Part shown: in pieces, positions 1 through 5,535 of the stretch
Layout: every line of letters starts with the position of its first letter
How positions within the stretch are numbered: the first letter of the stretch is position 1
Origin: CAZVRZ01 sp964629965
Lineage (GTDB): Bacteria; Chloroflexota; Anaerolineae; Anaerolineales; UBA4823
Reading direction: 5' to 3'
Length of the DNA: 7,032 bases
Assembly: GCA_964629965.1 (NCBI GenBank)
Contig: CAZVRZ010000225.1
Location: 1-7,032 of the forward strand
Program-made: the position numbers and the translations under genes
The notes under the pieces: model-generated
Database searches by the model: none
What the model was told of the DNA's origin: nothing
The model's input: only the letters and a program-made list of their open reading frames with translations

Positions 1-22
1 GCTGGCTTTCCGGCCGTCCGTG

Positions 23-44
23 CTCCCTAGATTAAATTAGGGAG
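23..44. repeat. Inverted repeat, 7-bp arms, near window start
   Basis: CTCCCTA (23-29) and TAGGGAG (38-44) are perfectly complementary around an 8-base AT-rich loop. No T-run follows on the plus strand, so it is only a weak candidate for the terminator of a gene lying to the left of the window. It could equally be a protein-binding dyad. No coding region was recognised in 1-187. Confidence 0.3.
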
Positions 45-52
45 GTGTCATG

Positions 53-95
53 TTTGCGTACGTATCTTTTTGCGCACGCATTTTTTGCGTATGCC
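53..95. repeat. Three imperfect 13-16 bp repeats of alternating purine/pyrimidine
   Basis: TTTGCGTACGTAT (53-65), TTTGCGCACGCAT (69-81) and TTTGCGTATGCC (84-95) repeat with a period of 15-16 bases directly upstream of the promoter at 98. After the T-tract, the first two copies are strictly alternating pyrimidine-purine for 11 bases. Such tracts can adopt Z-DNA under negative supercoiling. Alternatively the copies are binding sites for an activator. Only the repetition is seen; the role is inferred. Confidence 0.5.
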
Positions 96-97
96 TC

Positions 98-126
98 TTG
101 ACAAAATCGAACAATTGTTCTATTAT
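98..126 (+). promoter_or_regulatory. Consensus sigma-70-type promoter of the membrane-protein gene
   Basis: A perfect -35 box TTGACA (98-103), a 17-base spacer and a TATTAT -10 box (121-126) make a near-ideal housekeeping promoter. The predicted start is about 133, giving a leader of roughly 55 bases before the ATG at 188. One dyad fills most of the spacer and a second starts just after the predicted start site, so this strong promoter is probably tightly repressed. Confidence 0.8.
109..120. promoter_or_regulatory. SOS-box-like operator 1 (GAACAATTGTTC)
   Basis: A perfect 12-bp palindrome GAAC-AATT-GTTC sits between the -35 and -10 boxes. With flanks it reads CGAACAATTGTTCT, close to the LexA (DinR) box known from Gram-positive bacteria, CGAAC-N4-GTTC-type. 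A repressor bound here would block RNA polymerase directly. Identity of the repressor is inferred from the motif; other dimeric repressors with GAAC half-sites are possible. Confidence 0.6.
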
Positions 127-134
127 TATATATA

Positions 135-146
135 GAACATAGGTTC
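135..146. promoter_or_regulatory. SOS-box-like operator 2 (GAACATAGGTTC)
   Basis: A second GAAC-N4-GTTC dyad (N4 = ATAG) begins about two bases past the predicted transcription start. With flanks it is AGAAC-N4-GTTCT, so the symmetry extends to 5-base arms. Its centre lies 26 bp from the centre of operator 1, about 2.5 helical turns. Two matching dyads around one promoter make chance unlikely. Confidence 0.6.
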
Positions 147-187
147 TGTATACAATAATCAATCAGGATTTTTATCTGGAGGCAAAT

Positions 188-958
188 ATGAACTCTACCT
201 TCTCTCAATCATTACCTCATATCAATATTCGCAGGGGGTGGGCTTTTGGCATCTTGATCATCGGTGCGTTGATCGCATTTGAGATCTTCAACTACAGCAC
301 CACCGATTTTGCCCTTAACGATCTGCTTGGCGATCTGCGTTTCTTAGGTGTTCGCTGGGCAACCATTTTAGCACTTGCTTTCTGCGGTATTGACTTTGCG
401 GGCATTGCTCGCCTGTTCACGCCCGAACAGGGGGCAGAAGAACCTGCTGAAGTCTGGTATCTGTTTGGCGCCTGGATGCTGGCAGCCGCCATGAATGCCT
501 TGCTAACCTGGTGGGGGGTGTCAATCGCTATTCTCAGCCACGAATCGCTTGGCAGAGCGGTGGTCGAACGCGAGACTCTGATGAGAGTGGTGCCAGTATT
601 TGTGGCGTTGATGGTGTGGGTGATCCGGGTGTTGATCATTGGCTCTTTTTCGGTCGCTGGGGAACGGTTGTTCAGCCAGGGAAACCGGCGCGCACACAGC
701 AACAATCGCGCAGCGGGCATCCATATGCCTGGGACCAATCGTCAATCCAGCCCCATGCGCCCATTGGCACAGCCGACATCGGCTCCATCCTACCGCCCGG
801 CTCCCAAAGAATATACACCGGTAGAGCATACGCAGTCATATTCTTCTCCACGAAGTTACCATTCCCCAGAACGTAACCAGGTGCGCCCCGAACCCACTTA
901 CCATCCGATGTCGATGAACGGTGCGAACCCCACCCAACATGATCGAATGCGGCGTTGA
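188..958 (+). CDS. Four-helix membrane protein with Pro/Ser-rich disordered tail, putatively SOS-controlled
   Basis: I do not recognise a family for this 256-residue protein. It has four likely membrane helices at about residues 18-36, 55-77, 89-116 and 131-156, with charged residues inside or near helices (E32, D69, R147). A hydrophilic tail from about residue 160 to 256 is rich in Pro, Ser, His, Arg and Tyr and looks disordered. There is no signal peptide distinct from the first helix. The ATG at 188 is preceded by GGAGG (178-182) with a 5-base gap, so the start is firm. It is a one-gene unit: its own consensus promoter at 98-126, two LexA-type dyads and a terminator at 990. The regulation suggests a DNA-damage-response membrane protein; SOS-induced membrane proteins in other bacteria often restrain division. 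That role is inference only. Confidence 0.85.
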   Translation: MNSTFSQSLPHINIRRGWAFGILIIGALIAFEIFNYSTTDFALNDLLGDLRFLGVRWATILALAFCGIDFAGIARLFTPEQGAEEPAEVWYLFGAWMLAAAMNALLTWWGVSIAILSHESLGRAVVERETLMRVVPVFVALMVWVIRVLIIGSFSVAGERLFSQGNRRAHSNNRAAGIHMPGTNRQSSPMRPLAQPTSAPSYRPAPKEYTPVEHTQSYSSPRSYHSPERNQVRPEPTYHPMSMNGANPTQHDRMRR

Positions 959-989
959 TACGCGACCCGCACCCATTCTTTCTCCACCG

Positions 990-1022
990 AACGGCTGGCC
1001 AGCAAAGCCAGCCGTTTCTCTT
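990..1022 (+). terminator. Intrinsic terminator after the membrane-protein gene
   Basis: Arms AACGGCTGGC (990-999) and GCCAGCCGTT (1007-1016) form a perfect GC-rich 10-bp stem with a 7-base loop, followed by a T-rich stretch TTCTCTT. It lies 31 bases after the TGA at 956-958 and ends the single-gene unit. Confidence 0.85.
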
Positions 1023-1025
1023 GGG

Positions 1026-1161
1026 TTAAAAGGATGCCGGGCGTGGGGGGGGCACGCCCGGCAATCTAAGGAGGGCCACCAATTGCTTCAACATGGTAAA
1101 CATGATGAAGGCTCTAGAGGTGGGTAACACCTGGGATACCAATAAAAGGAAGTCAGGTGTT
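1026..1161 (-). ncRNA. Candidate small RNA with three stem-loops
   Basis: Read on the minus strand, this gene-free stretch has an extended -10 box (1176-1168), a predicted start near 1161, and three hairpins in order. The first pairs AACACCTG (1161-1154) with CAGGTGTT (1133-1126). The second pairs 1110-1101 with 1095-1086, 9 of 10 bases, around a 5-base loop. The third is an 11-bp GC-rich stem followed by TCCTTTT. Start, folding domains and terminator-like end are all present within about 135 bases. No known RNA family was recognised. It could instead be the 3' untranslated region of the NYN gene, which is transcribed in the same direction and ends at 1249. Confidence 0.35.
1028..1063 (-). 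terminator. Minus-strand terminator-like hairpin with G7/C7 loop
   Basis: TGCCGGGCGTG (1035-1045) and CACGCCCGGCA (1053-1063) pair perfectly over 11 bp around a loop of seven G on the plus strand (seven C on the minus). On the minus strand the stem is followed by TCCTTTTAA, a modest U-tract; on the plus strand no T-run follows. It probably ends the candidate small RNA, the NYN gene transcript, or both. Confidence 0.55.
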
Positions 1162-1167
1162 GCCAAT

Positions 1168-1176
1168 ATAATATCA
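1168..1176 (-). promoter_or_regulatory. Possible extended -10 promoter of the candidate small RNA
   Basis: On the minus strand the bases read TGATATTAT, an extended -10 (TGn followed by TATTAT). No convincing -35 box is found 16-18 bases upstream. The surrounding region 1165-1235 is strongly AT-rich, so chance matches are more likely here than elsewhere. Confidence 0.35.
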
Positions 1177-1248
1177 CATACTTTACCGGAATTGCATTAA
1201 TAATTAATAAGAATTCTGTAAGGTTTTCGTTAGATCTTTGAAAGGTGG

Positions 1249-1734
1249 CTATTTGGGCGATTGATCCGGATCCTTGAACAGGTCAAGCCACATATTTACC
1301 TCGGCATCGCTGAGCCCGGCCTCTACACCCTCATTTTTTTCTACCGGGCTGTTTTCCAACACCTTCAATAATTCTTTGGCAAACACATCCGAGCCAATAT
1401 ACTGGGCGCGGGCCGCGCGCGCCGAACTTTGAACTGCCAGATCAGAGCTCACAATCGTGTAATTGCGCGCCGCATTTCCCAACCGGCCGAGACGACCGCG
1501 TATTTCTTGGTCAGCGTTCATACCTGGGCGCGGAAATTTAGCAACCACCAGGCCGTAATTACGCACTCGCGGCCATCCCGGAGGCGCATTATCGAAGAAA
1601 CACTCAATCTGTTTGCGTTTAAGGCGAGCATATTCTTGAAGCAAGACAATCAGCTGATTCTCATCATTCAGATCACTCAAATGAGCGCCAGGGATCTTGG
1701 GGATTAAATTATGACCGTCGATGATCATAGGCAT
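1249..1734 (-). CDS. YacP-like NYN-domain ribonuclease
   Basis: This 161-residue protein matches the NYN/PIN-like fold of the YacP family. Visible motifs are the N-terminal MIIDGHNLI strand with D6 and N9, CFFDN with D48, the NADQEIRGRL segment with D75 and E77, and IVSSDLAVQ with D98; these acidic residues would form the metal site. The family includes Bacillus subtilis Rae1 (YacP), a ribosome-associated endoribonuclease, so a cytoplasmic RNA-cleaving role is likely. The C-terminal 35 residues are acidic and family-variable. The start is ambiguous: ATG 1734 sits exactly where transcription from the promoter at 1741-1769 should begin (leaderless), whereas ATG 1728 (residue 3) has AGGG 8 bases upstream but that AGGG would lie outside the transcript. 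It is divergent from the HNH gene. Confidence 0.85.
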   Translation of the reverse strand: MPMIIDGHNLIPKIPGAHLSDLNDENQLIVLLQEYARLKRKQIECFFDNAPPGWPRVRNYGLVVAKFPRPGMNADQEIRGRLGRLGNAARNYTIVSSDLAVQSSARAARAQYIGSDVFAKELLKVLENSPVEKNEGVEAGLSDAEVNMWLDLFKDPDQSPK

Positions 1735-1740
1735 AACCCT

Positions 1741-1769
1741 ATTTTATGGGCGATAGTCCACTCTGTAAA
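1741..1769 (-). promoter_or_regulatory. Promoter of the NYN gene, predicted leaderless
   Basis: On the minus strand TTTACA (1769-1764) and TAAAAT (1746-1741) are each 5/6 matches to consensus with a 17-base spacer. Counting from the -10 box, +1 falls on 1734, the A of the first ATG. The -10 box is therefore placed as in leaderless genes. Confidence 0.65.
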
Positions 1770-1863
1770 GATCCTGATAGATAACTGACCAAGGTTGAAG
1801 AGACGACGGACACTGCAGCAAACCTCGAAATTATAAAGCGCGCTAAACGATTTGGATTTCCCG

Positions 1864-1872
1864 TGCTATAAT
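1864..1872 (+). promoter_or_regulatory. Extended -10 promoter of the HNH gene
   Basis: TGCTATAAT contains a perfect -10 box (1867-1872) with the TGn extension. The -35 region (about TAAACG at 1844-1849) is poor, as is common for extended -10 promoters. The predicted start near 1879 leaves an 18-base leader before the GTG at 1897 and lies downstream of the ATG at 1852, which decides the protein start. Confidence 0.7.
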
Positions 1873-1896
1873 TCGGAAATTCGCCTGGAGAGTGAT

Positions 1897-2400
1897 GTGA
1901 AGACTGCAGTTTTGGTGCTCAACGCGAACTTTGAGCCGCTCAATGTGTGTACTACTCGCCGTGCGATAGCCTTACTCCTGAATGGTAGGGCCAGCATGGT
2001 GATGAATGGGCGCGGCCACATCCAAACTGTTTCACAACTTTATCCGCGCCCGGCTGTGATCCGGTTGGCAAACATGATCCGGCGCCCTCGTCCAGCGGTG
2101 AAGTTAACGAAACGCGAAGTGCTGCGGCGCGATAATTACACCTGCCAATATTGCGGGCAGCACACCGCCGTGCTGACCATCGACCATATTGTGCCTCGCC
2201 ATTTGGGGGGAGAGTATACCTGGCAGAACCTGGTGACGGCTTGCCCAGCCTGCAACCACCGTAAGGGCGGGCGTATGCTGGAGCAGGCCCATATGCGCCT
2301 GCTGCGCCTGCCAGGCGAGCCGCCGGCTTCAGCCGTTTACGTTTTTGGCCGCCATTTGAACGATAATATGGATTGGATTCCCTTCGTCGAGGGCTGGTAA
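1897..2400 (+). CDS. HNH endonuclease-fold protein with zinc-binding cysteines
   Basis: This is a stand-alone HNH protein of 167 residues from the GTG start. Residues 83-126 carry the whole motif: CxxC (C83, C86), the DH pair (D96, H97), N111, CxxC (C116, C119) and the final H121. The four Cys would hold a structural zinc and the His/Asn/His residues the catalytic metal. The first 65 residues, starting KTAVLVLNANFEPLNVC, form the conserved N-terminal part typical of small HNH proteins widespread in Cyanobacteria, Actinobacteria and Chloroflexi, whose biological role is not established. The GTG at 1897 has GGAG (1887-1890) six bases upstream. The longer reading from ATG 1852 would start before the predicted transcription start. 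It is not linked to a methylase, phage or restriction gene here. It ends 9 bases from the convergent permease gene. Confidence 0.88.
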   Translation: MKTAVLVLNANFEPLNVCTTRRAIALLLNGRASMVMNGRGHIQTVSQLYPRPAVIRLANMIRRPRPAVKLTKREVLRRDNYTCQYCGQHTAVLTIDHIVPRHLGGEYTWQNLVTACPACNHRKGGRMLEQAHMRLLRLPGEPPASAVYVFGRHLNDNMDWIPFVEGW

Positions 2401-2409
2401 GAAATCGCG

Positions 2410-3849
2410 CTACTGTCCCAAAAGAATAACCAGGGTGTGCGGGGTGATGAACACCTCGACCAGGGCTGCCAGTAAGAAGAGCGGAATGACAAGCGCTACC
2501 ATGATGCGCGCCCAATCTGCCAGTCCCTTCAACCAGGACTCGCTGATGGTTTGATCTTGGGCGGGGGTGATCAGCGTGGCGCCCAGGCGGAAAATGGCCG
2601 CTGCCGATAAGATCATGGCAGGGATTTCTAGCAAACCGTGCGGCAGCATGAAGGCTGCCAGGAAGGTCAGCGGGGAAATGCCTGTTATGGAGGCCATTTG
2701 AGCGAAGAAGCCCAGCATCACCATGGGCAGCATCAGGATGAACAAACCTAACACACCAAAGGAAAAGATGCCCAGGAAGGTTGCCAGCAGGATCGAGCGC
2801 AGGTTGTGCAGCCAGACGGTCACGGCGCCGTTGAGCGACATGAAACCCATGCTGCGCATGCCAGAAACGATGCCCGGATCCAGGTCAACCAACTGATCGA
2901 GGTTGAACAGGTCGGGCGGCAGGTTAAGCTGAACAGCCAGCCGGGCGCCAATCCAGGCGCCCAGGGGGATCATGATGGCAGAGAAAACCAGTGGGATGAG
3001 CATACGAGACAGGCTCTTTTTAAGCTCAACTCGCAGCCAGCCGGACAGGTTGTGTGCGTCGCCGATGAAGGCTTTGGAAAAAACGCGCCAACTGTGTTTC
3101 AGGTTGAGCACATCGATCTCGCGACCGAGCAGCTCTTCGCGATTGAAGTGGGCCAGGCCGGCGCGGATGAGCAGGATGGCGATCAGCAAGTCTCCCAGGA
3201 TTACCCACCACAAGATGTCCAGGCTGCCCCAGAACATGATGACGGCTTCGCCCTGGATGAGCAGGGCGATCGGGATGACGATGAAAGAAGATAGCAGGTT
3301 GGCAGCGCGCACCGAGGTGGTCTGGGTAGAGATCACGACGGCGCCGCACACCATCACCAGGGTTTGCACGGTGGTGAGCAAAATTATTTGGATCAGGAAG
3401 GATAAAGGTGCGGTCCAGTTGACCGAGCGGTAAACGCCGATCAGGTAGGTGGTAATGCCGAGCAGGCTGCCTGCGACCGGGGGGATGAGGGAGGCCAGCA
3501 GTTTACCCAGGTATAGCTGCCAGTCGGCGATGGGGCTGCTCAACAAAGGCTCAATGCTGTGACGCTCGGTTTCGCCGGCAAAGCTCTCCAGGGCGATCAC
3601 CAGCGAGACGGTGGTCGGGAAGAAGCCGACGATCATCAGCAGGAAGGGGATAAAACGCGTGGCCAGCAGGTTGGCGCCGTACTGCTGCACGTAGCTGACC
3701 ACCTGCCCGGCAGTGAAATTCATCAGCCCGGGGAAGAGCAGGGTGAGCGCCACGATGGGGAAGATGATGCGCCAATCGCGAAACTGGTCGCGCACCTCGC
3801 GATGGGTAACGAACAGAATAGGCTTGAGATAGCCGGCCAGCTTATGCAT
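2410..3849 (-). CDS. ABC-2 type permease fused to a SpoIIM-like membrane domain
   Basis: A 479-residue polytopic membrane protein. Residues 1-235 resemble ABC-2 (NatB-like) exporter permeases: a first helix at about 28-45, then the typical cytoplasmic loop GETERHSIEPLLSSPI (92-107) before the LYLGKLL helix, then further helices to about 230. After a soluble linker (235-275), residues 285-465 hold a second membrane module. Its segment 347-430 matches SpoIIM/DUF95 proteins, with HNLRS, a Gly-rich helix pair and the hallmark LPHGLLEIPA (402-411). SpoIIM acts in engulfment in sporulating Firmicutes, but its family is widespread in non-sporulators. The start codon lies 8 bases inside the ATPase gene and has GGAG 8 bases upstream, so the two are translationally coupled and form one transporter. 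Substrate unknown. Confidence 0.85.
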   Translation of the reverse strand: MHKLAGYLKPILFVTHREVRDQFRDWRIIFPIVALTLLFPGLMNFTAGQVVSYVQQYGANLLATRFIPFLLMIVGFFPTTVSLVIALESFAGETERHSIEPLLSSPIADWQLYLGKLLASLIPPVAGSLLGITTYLIGVYRSVNWTAPLSFLIQIILLTTVQTLVMVCGAVVISTQTTSVRAANLLSSFIVIPIALLIQGEAVIMFWGSLDILWWVILGDLLIAILLIRAGLAHFNREELLGREIDVLNLKHSWRVFSKAFIGDAHNLSGWLRVELKKSLSRMLIPLVFSAIMIPLGAWIGARLAVQLNLPPDLFNLDQLVDLDPGIVSGMRSMGFMSLNGAVTVWLHNLRSILLATFLGIFSFGVLGLFILMLPMVMLGFFAQMASITGISPLTFLAAFMLPHGLLEIPAMILSAAAIFRLGATLITPAQDQTISESWLKGLADWARIMVALVIPLFLLAALVEVFITPHTLVILLGQ

Positions 3850-4705
3850 GGTTATTCTCCGCGACGTTTATGGCTTGCAGGTAAACTTTTTCCAGGCTGC
3901 GGGGCATCTCTTGCAGGGTAATCACCGGGTAGTTTTGCTCTGCCAGGCGCTGCAAAACAGCCGGGTTGGCCACCTGCGGTTGGTCGGTGGAGAAGCAGAA
4001 CCAATCCGGCCCGCTGCCGGTTGGGGTGACCTGGGGGGGCAGGTCTGGCAGCCGGCTGTCCAGGGTGACGCCCAGGCGCACTTCGTACTCTGGCGGGCCC
4101 AGCAGCTCTTGCTTGAGCCCTTCGGGCGTGCCGCGGGCGATGATCTTGCCGCGGCGGATGATGGCGATCTGGTCGGCCAGTTCCTCGGCCTCCGGCAGGT
4201 TGTGGGTACAGATGATGATGGCGGAGGTGGGCTCGTCTAACAGCAGCACGGGCGGGTTATGCAACAGGGCGCGCGCCAGGGCCAGCTTCTGACGCATACC
4301 TTTGGAATATTCGCCCACCTTGCGGTGGCGGTCTTGGTACAAGCCGAATTGTTCCAGCAATAGGCGGCTCTGCTGCTGGCGATCGAGGCGCGACATATTG
4401 TAGATGCGACCAAAGAAATCCAGGTATTCATCGGCAGGCATGCGCCCATACAGGCCGTGCAATTCGGTCAAGACGCCCACGGAGGCGCGCACTTGAGCGG
4501 CTTGCCGGACCACATCGTAGCCGGCGATGCGCGCCCAGCCGCCGCTGGGACGCAGTACGGAGGTGAGCATGCGCACGGTGGTGGTCTTGCCGGCGCCATT
4601 CGGGCCGAGCAGGGCCAGCACTTCACCGGCCTGCACGTTGAACGAAATGCCGGCAACGGCGACGAAATCGTCGAACTGTTTGCACAGGTCTTGGGTTTCG
4701 ATCAT
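3842..4705 (-). CDS. ABC transporter ATPase lacking the D-loop segment
   Basis: This 287-residue cytoplasmic ATPase would power the downstream permease. Walker A is GPNGAGKTT (34-42), the signature is YSKGMRQ (133-139), Walker B with catalytic Glu is LLLDEP (154-159) and the H-loop His is H168 in CTHN. Residues 195-287 are a C-terminal domain typical of exporter ATPases of the NatA/DrrA type. The odd point is the distance from E158 to H168: only 10 residues, where family members usually have about 32. DEPTSA runs straight into IIICTH, so the D-loop (normally SALDP or SGLDP) and the following helix are missing without loss of frame. The start ATG follows lgt by 11 bases with no purine-rich ribosome site, suggesting coupling to lgt translation. 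Either the enzyme is degenerate or a 66-base in-frame deletion arose in the cell or the assembly. Confidence 0.85.
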   Translation of the reverse strand: MIETQDLCKQFDDFVAVAGISFNVQAGEVLALLGPNGAGKTTTVRMLTSVLRPSGGWARIAGYDVVRQAAQVRASVGVLTELHGLYGRMPADEYLDFFGRIYNMSRLDRQQQSRLLLEQFGLYQDRHRKVGEYSKGMRQKLALARALLHNPPVLLLDEPTSAIIICTHNLPEAEELADQIAIIRRGKIIARGTPEGLKQELLGPPEYEVRLGVTLDSRLPDLPPQVTPTGSGPDWFCFSTDQPQVANPAVLQRLAEQNYPVITLQEMPRSLEKVYLQAINVAENNHA

Positions 4706-4716
4706 GAGGGCGGCGG

Positions 4717-5508
4717 CTATTCTGCCTGCTTTTTAGCTTTGGTTGCCGGCCTATGACGCCAGATCAGCAGGGCGGCCGCGCAGACCGCCACGATGGCCAT
4801 AACCGTTTGGTTGGCATTGATACCGCTGATCTGCGCTGAGTCCAGGCGCAGAAATTCGAGCAGAAAGCGTCCCAACGGGTAACCGATCAGGTATACCAGG
4901 AACAGGTCACCATCTTTGAGGCGATCGGGGTAACGCCGGCCCAGGAATAAGATGAGAGCCATATTGAACAGGTTCCACAGCGATTCATACAAGAAGAGAG
5001 GATGCATCTTCTGCCCTTCTCTTTCGATGTAGATGCCCCAGGGCAGGTTGGTGGGCGGGCCGTATACTTCCTGGTTCACGAAGTTGCCCCAGCGACCGAT
5101 GGCCTGCCCCAAGGCGACTGTTGGGGCGGCAATGTCTGCCCAGACAGGAAAGCTCAGCTTGCGGCGCCGGGTGAACCAGTACAAGGCCAGCGCACCACCG
5201 ATGACTGCGCCGGGGATGCCCAACCCGCCCTTGGTGGTGTTGATCATATCGATGGGATGGGTCAGGTAGTAGGCGGTGGTGATGCCCATGGCTTGCATCG
5301 AGGGCGGCGGCGTCAGGATGTGCCAGATGCGTGCGCCCACGATGCCGCCGATCAGCACCCAGAGTAAGGCATCCCAGACGATTTCAGTATCCAGCTTGCG
5401 ACGGCGGGCCTCATAGGCTGCCAGGAACGCGGCAGCCAGGGCGCCTGTCATCAGGATGATGCCATAATACGTGATGTGAAGCGGGCCAATGTCAAAACCG
5501 GGAAACAT
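4717..5508 (-). CDS. lgt: Prolipoprotein diacylglyceryl transferase
   Basis: Lgt moves the diacylglycerol group of phosphatidylglycerol onto the conserved Cys of prolipoproteins at the cytoplasmic membrane, the first step of lipoprotein maturation. The 263-residue length and the seven-helix pattern fit. The family signature is GRWGNFVNQEVYG (138-150), including R139 and N142; the HPLFLYES segment (169-176) and the late GRFLLEFLR (213-221) with its conserved Arg are also present. In the KGGLGIPG stretch (93-100) this protein has Ile-Pro where E. coli Lgt has its important His and many Gram-positive enzymes Tyr; I believe this variant is usual in Chloroflexi. The ATG has GAGGAG 5 bases upstream. 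It lies 27 bases after the phosphatidyltransferase gene and 11 before the ATPase gene, within one operon. Confidence 0.95.
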   Translation of the reverse strand: MFPGFDIGPLHITYYGIILMTGALAAAFLAAYEARRRKLDTEIVWDALLWVLIGGIVGARIWHILTPPPSMQAMGITTAYYLTHPIDMINTTKGGLGIPGAVIGGALALYWFTRRRKLSFPVWADIAAPTVALGQAIGRWGNFVNQEVYGPPTNLPWGIYIEREGQKMHPLFLYESLWNLFNMALILFLGRRYPDRLKDGDLFLVYLIGYPLGRFLLEFLRLDSAQISGINANQTVMAIVAVCAAALLIWRHRPATKAKKQAE

Positions 5509-5535
5509 ATTTGCTCCTCAACAAAGGGATAGTTA

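Noticed and set aside
1028..1063. Plus-strand second terminator for the membrane-protein gene
   Set aside because: No T-run follows the stem on the plus strand, and a better terminator lies just upstream; the minus-strand reading has the U-rich tail.
921..1127. 68-residue plus-strand frame spanning the terminator
   Set aside because: It starts inside the membrane-protein gene and reads through a strong intrinsic terminator and a second hairpin; no ribosome site.
1093..1200. 35-codon plus-strand ORF in the hairpin region
   Set aside because: The purine-rich AAGGAGG at 1068-1074 is 18 bases from the ATG, too far, and no plus-strand promoter follows the terminator at 990-1022.
1952..2515. 187-residue minus-strand open frame over the HNH gene
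   Set aside because: It lies antisense to an HNH gene with a complete motif and crosses the convergent junction; its product is Arg/Pro/Gly-rich low-complexity, typical of an antisense shadow, and has no family motif.
3559..3921. Plus-strand frames antisense to the permease and ATPase genes
   Set aside because: They are shadows of genes with clear motifs; their predicted peptides are low-complexity and lack ribosome sites.
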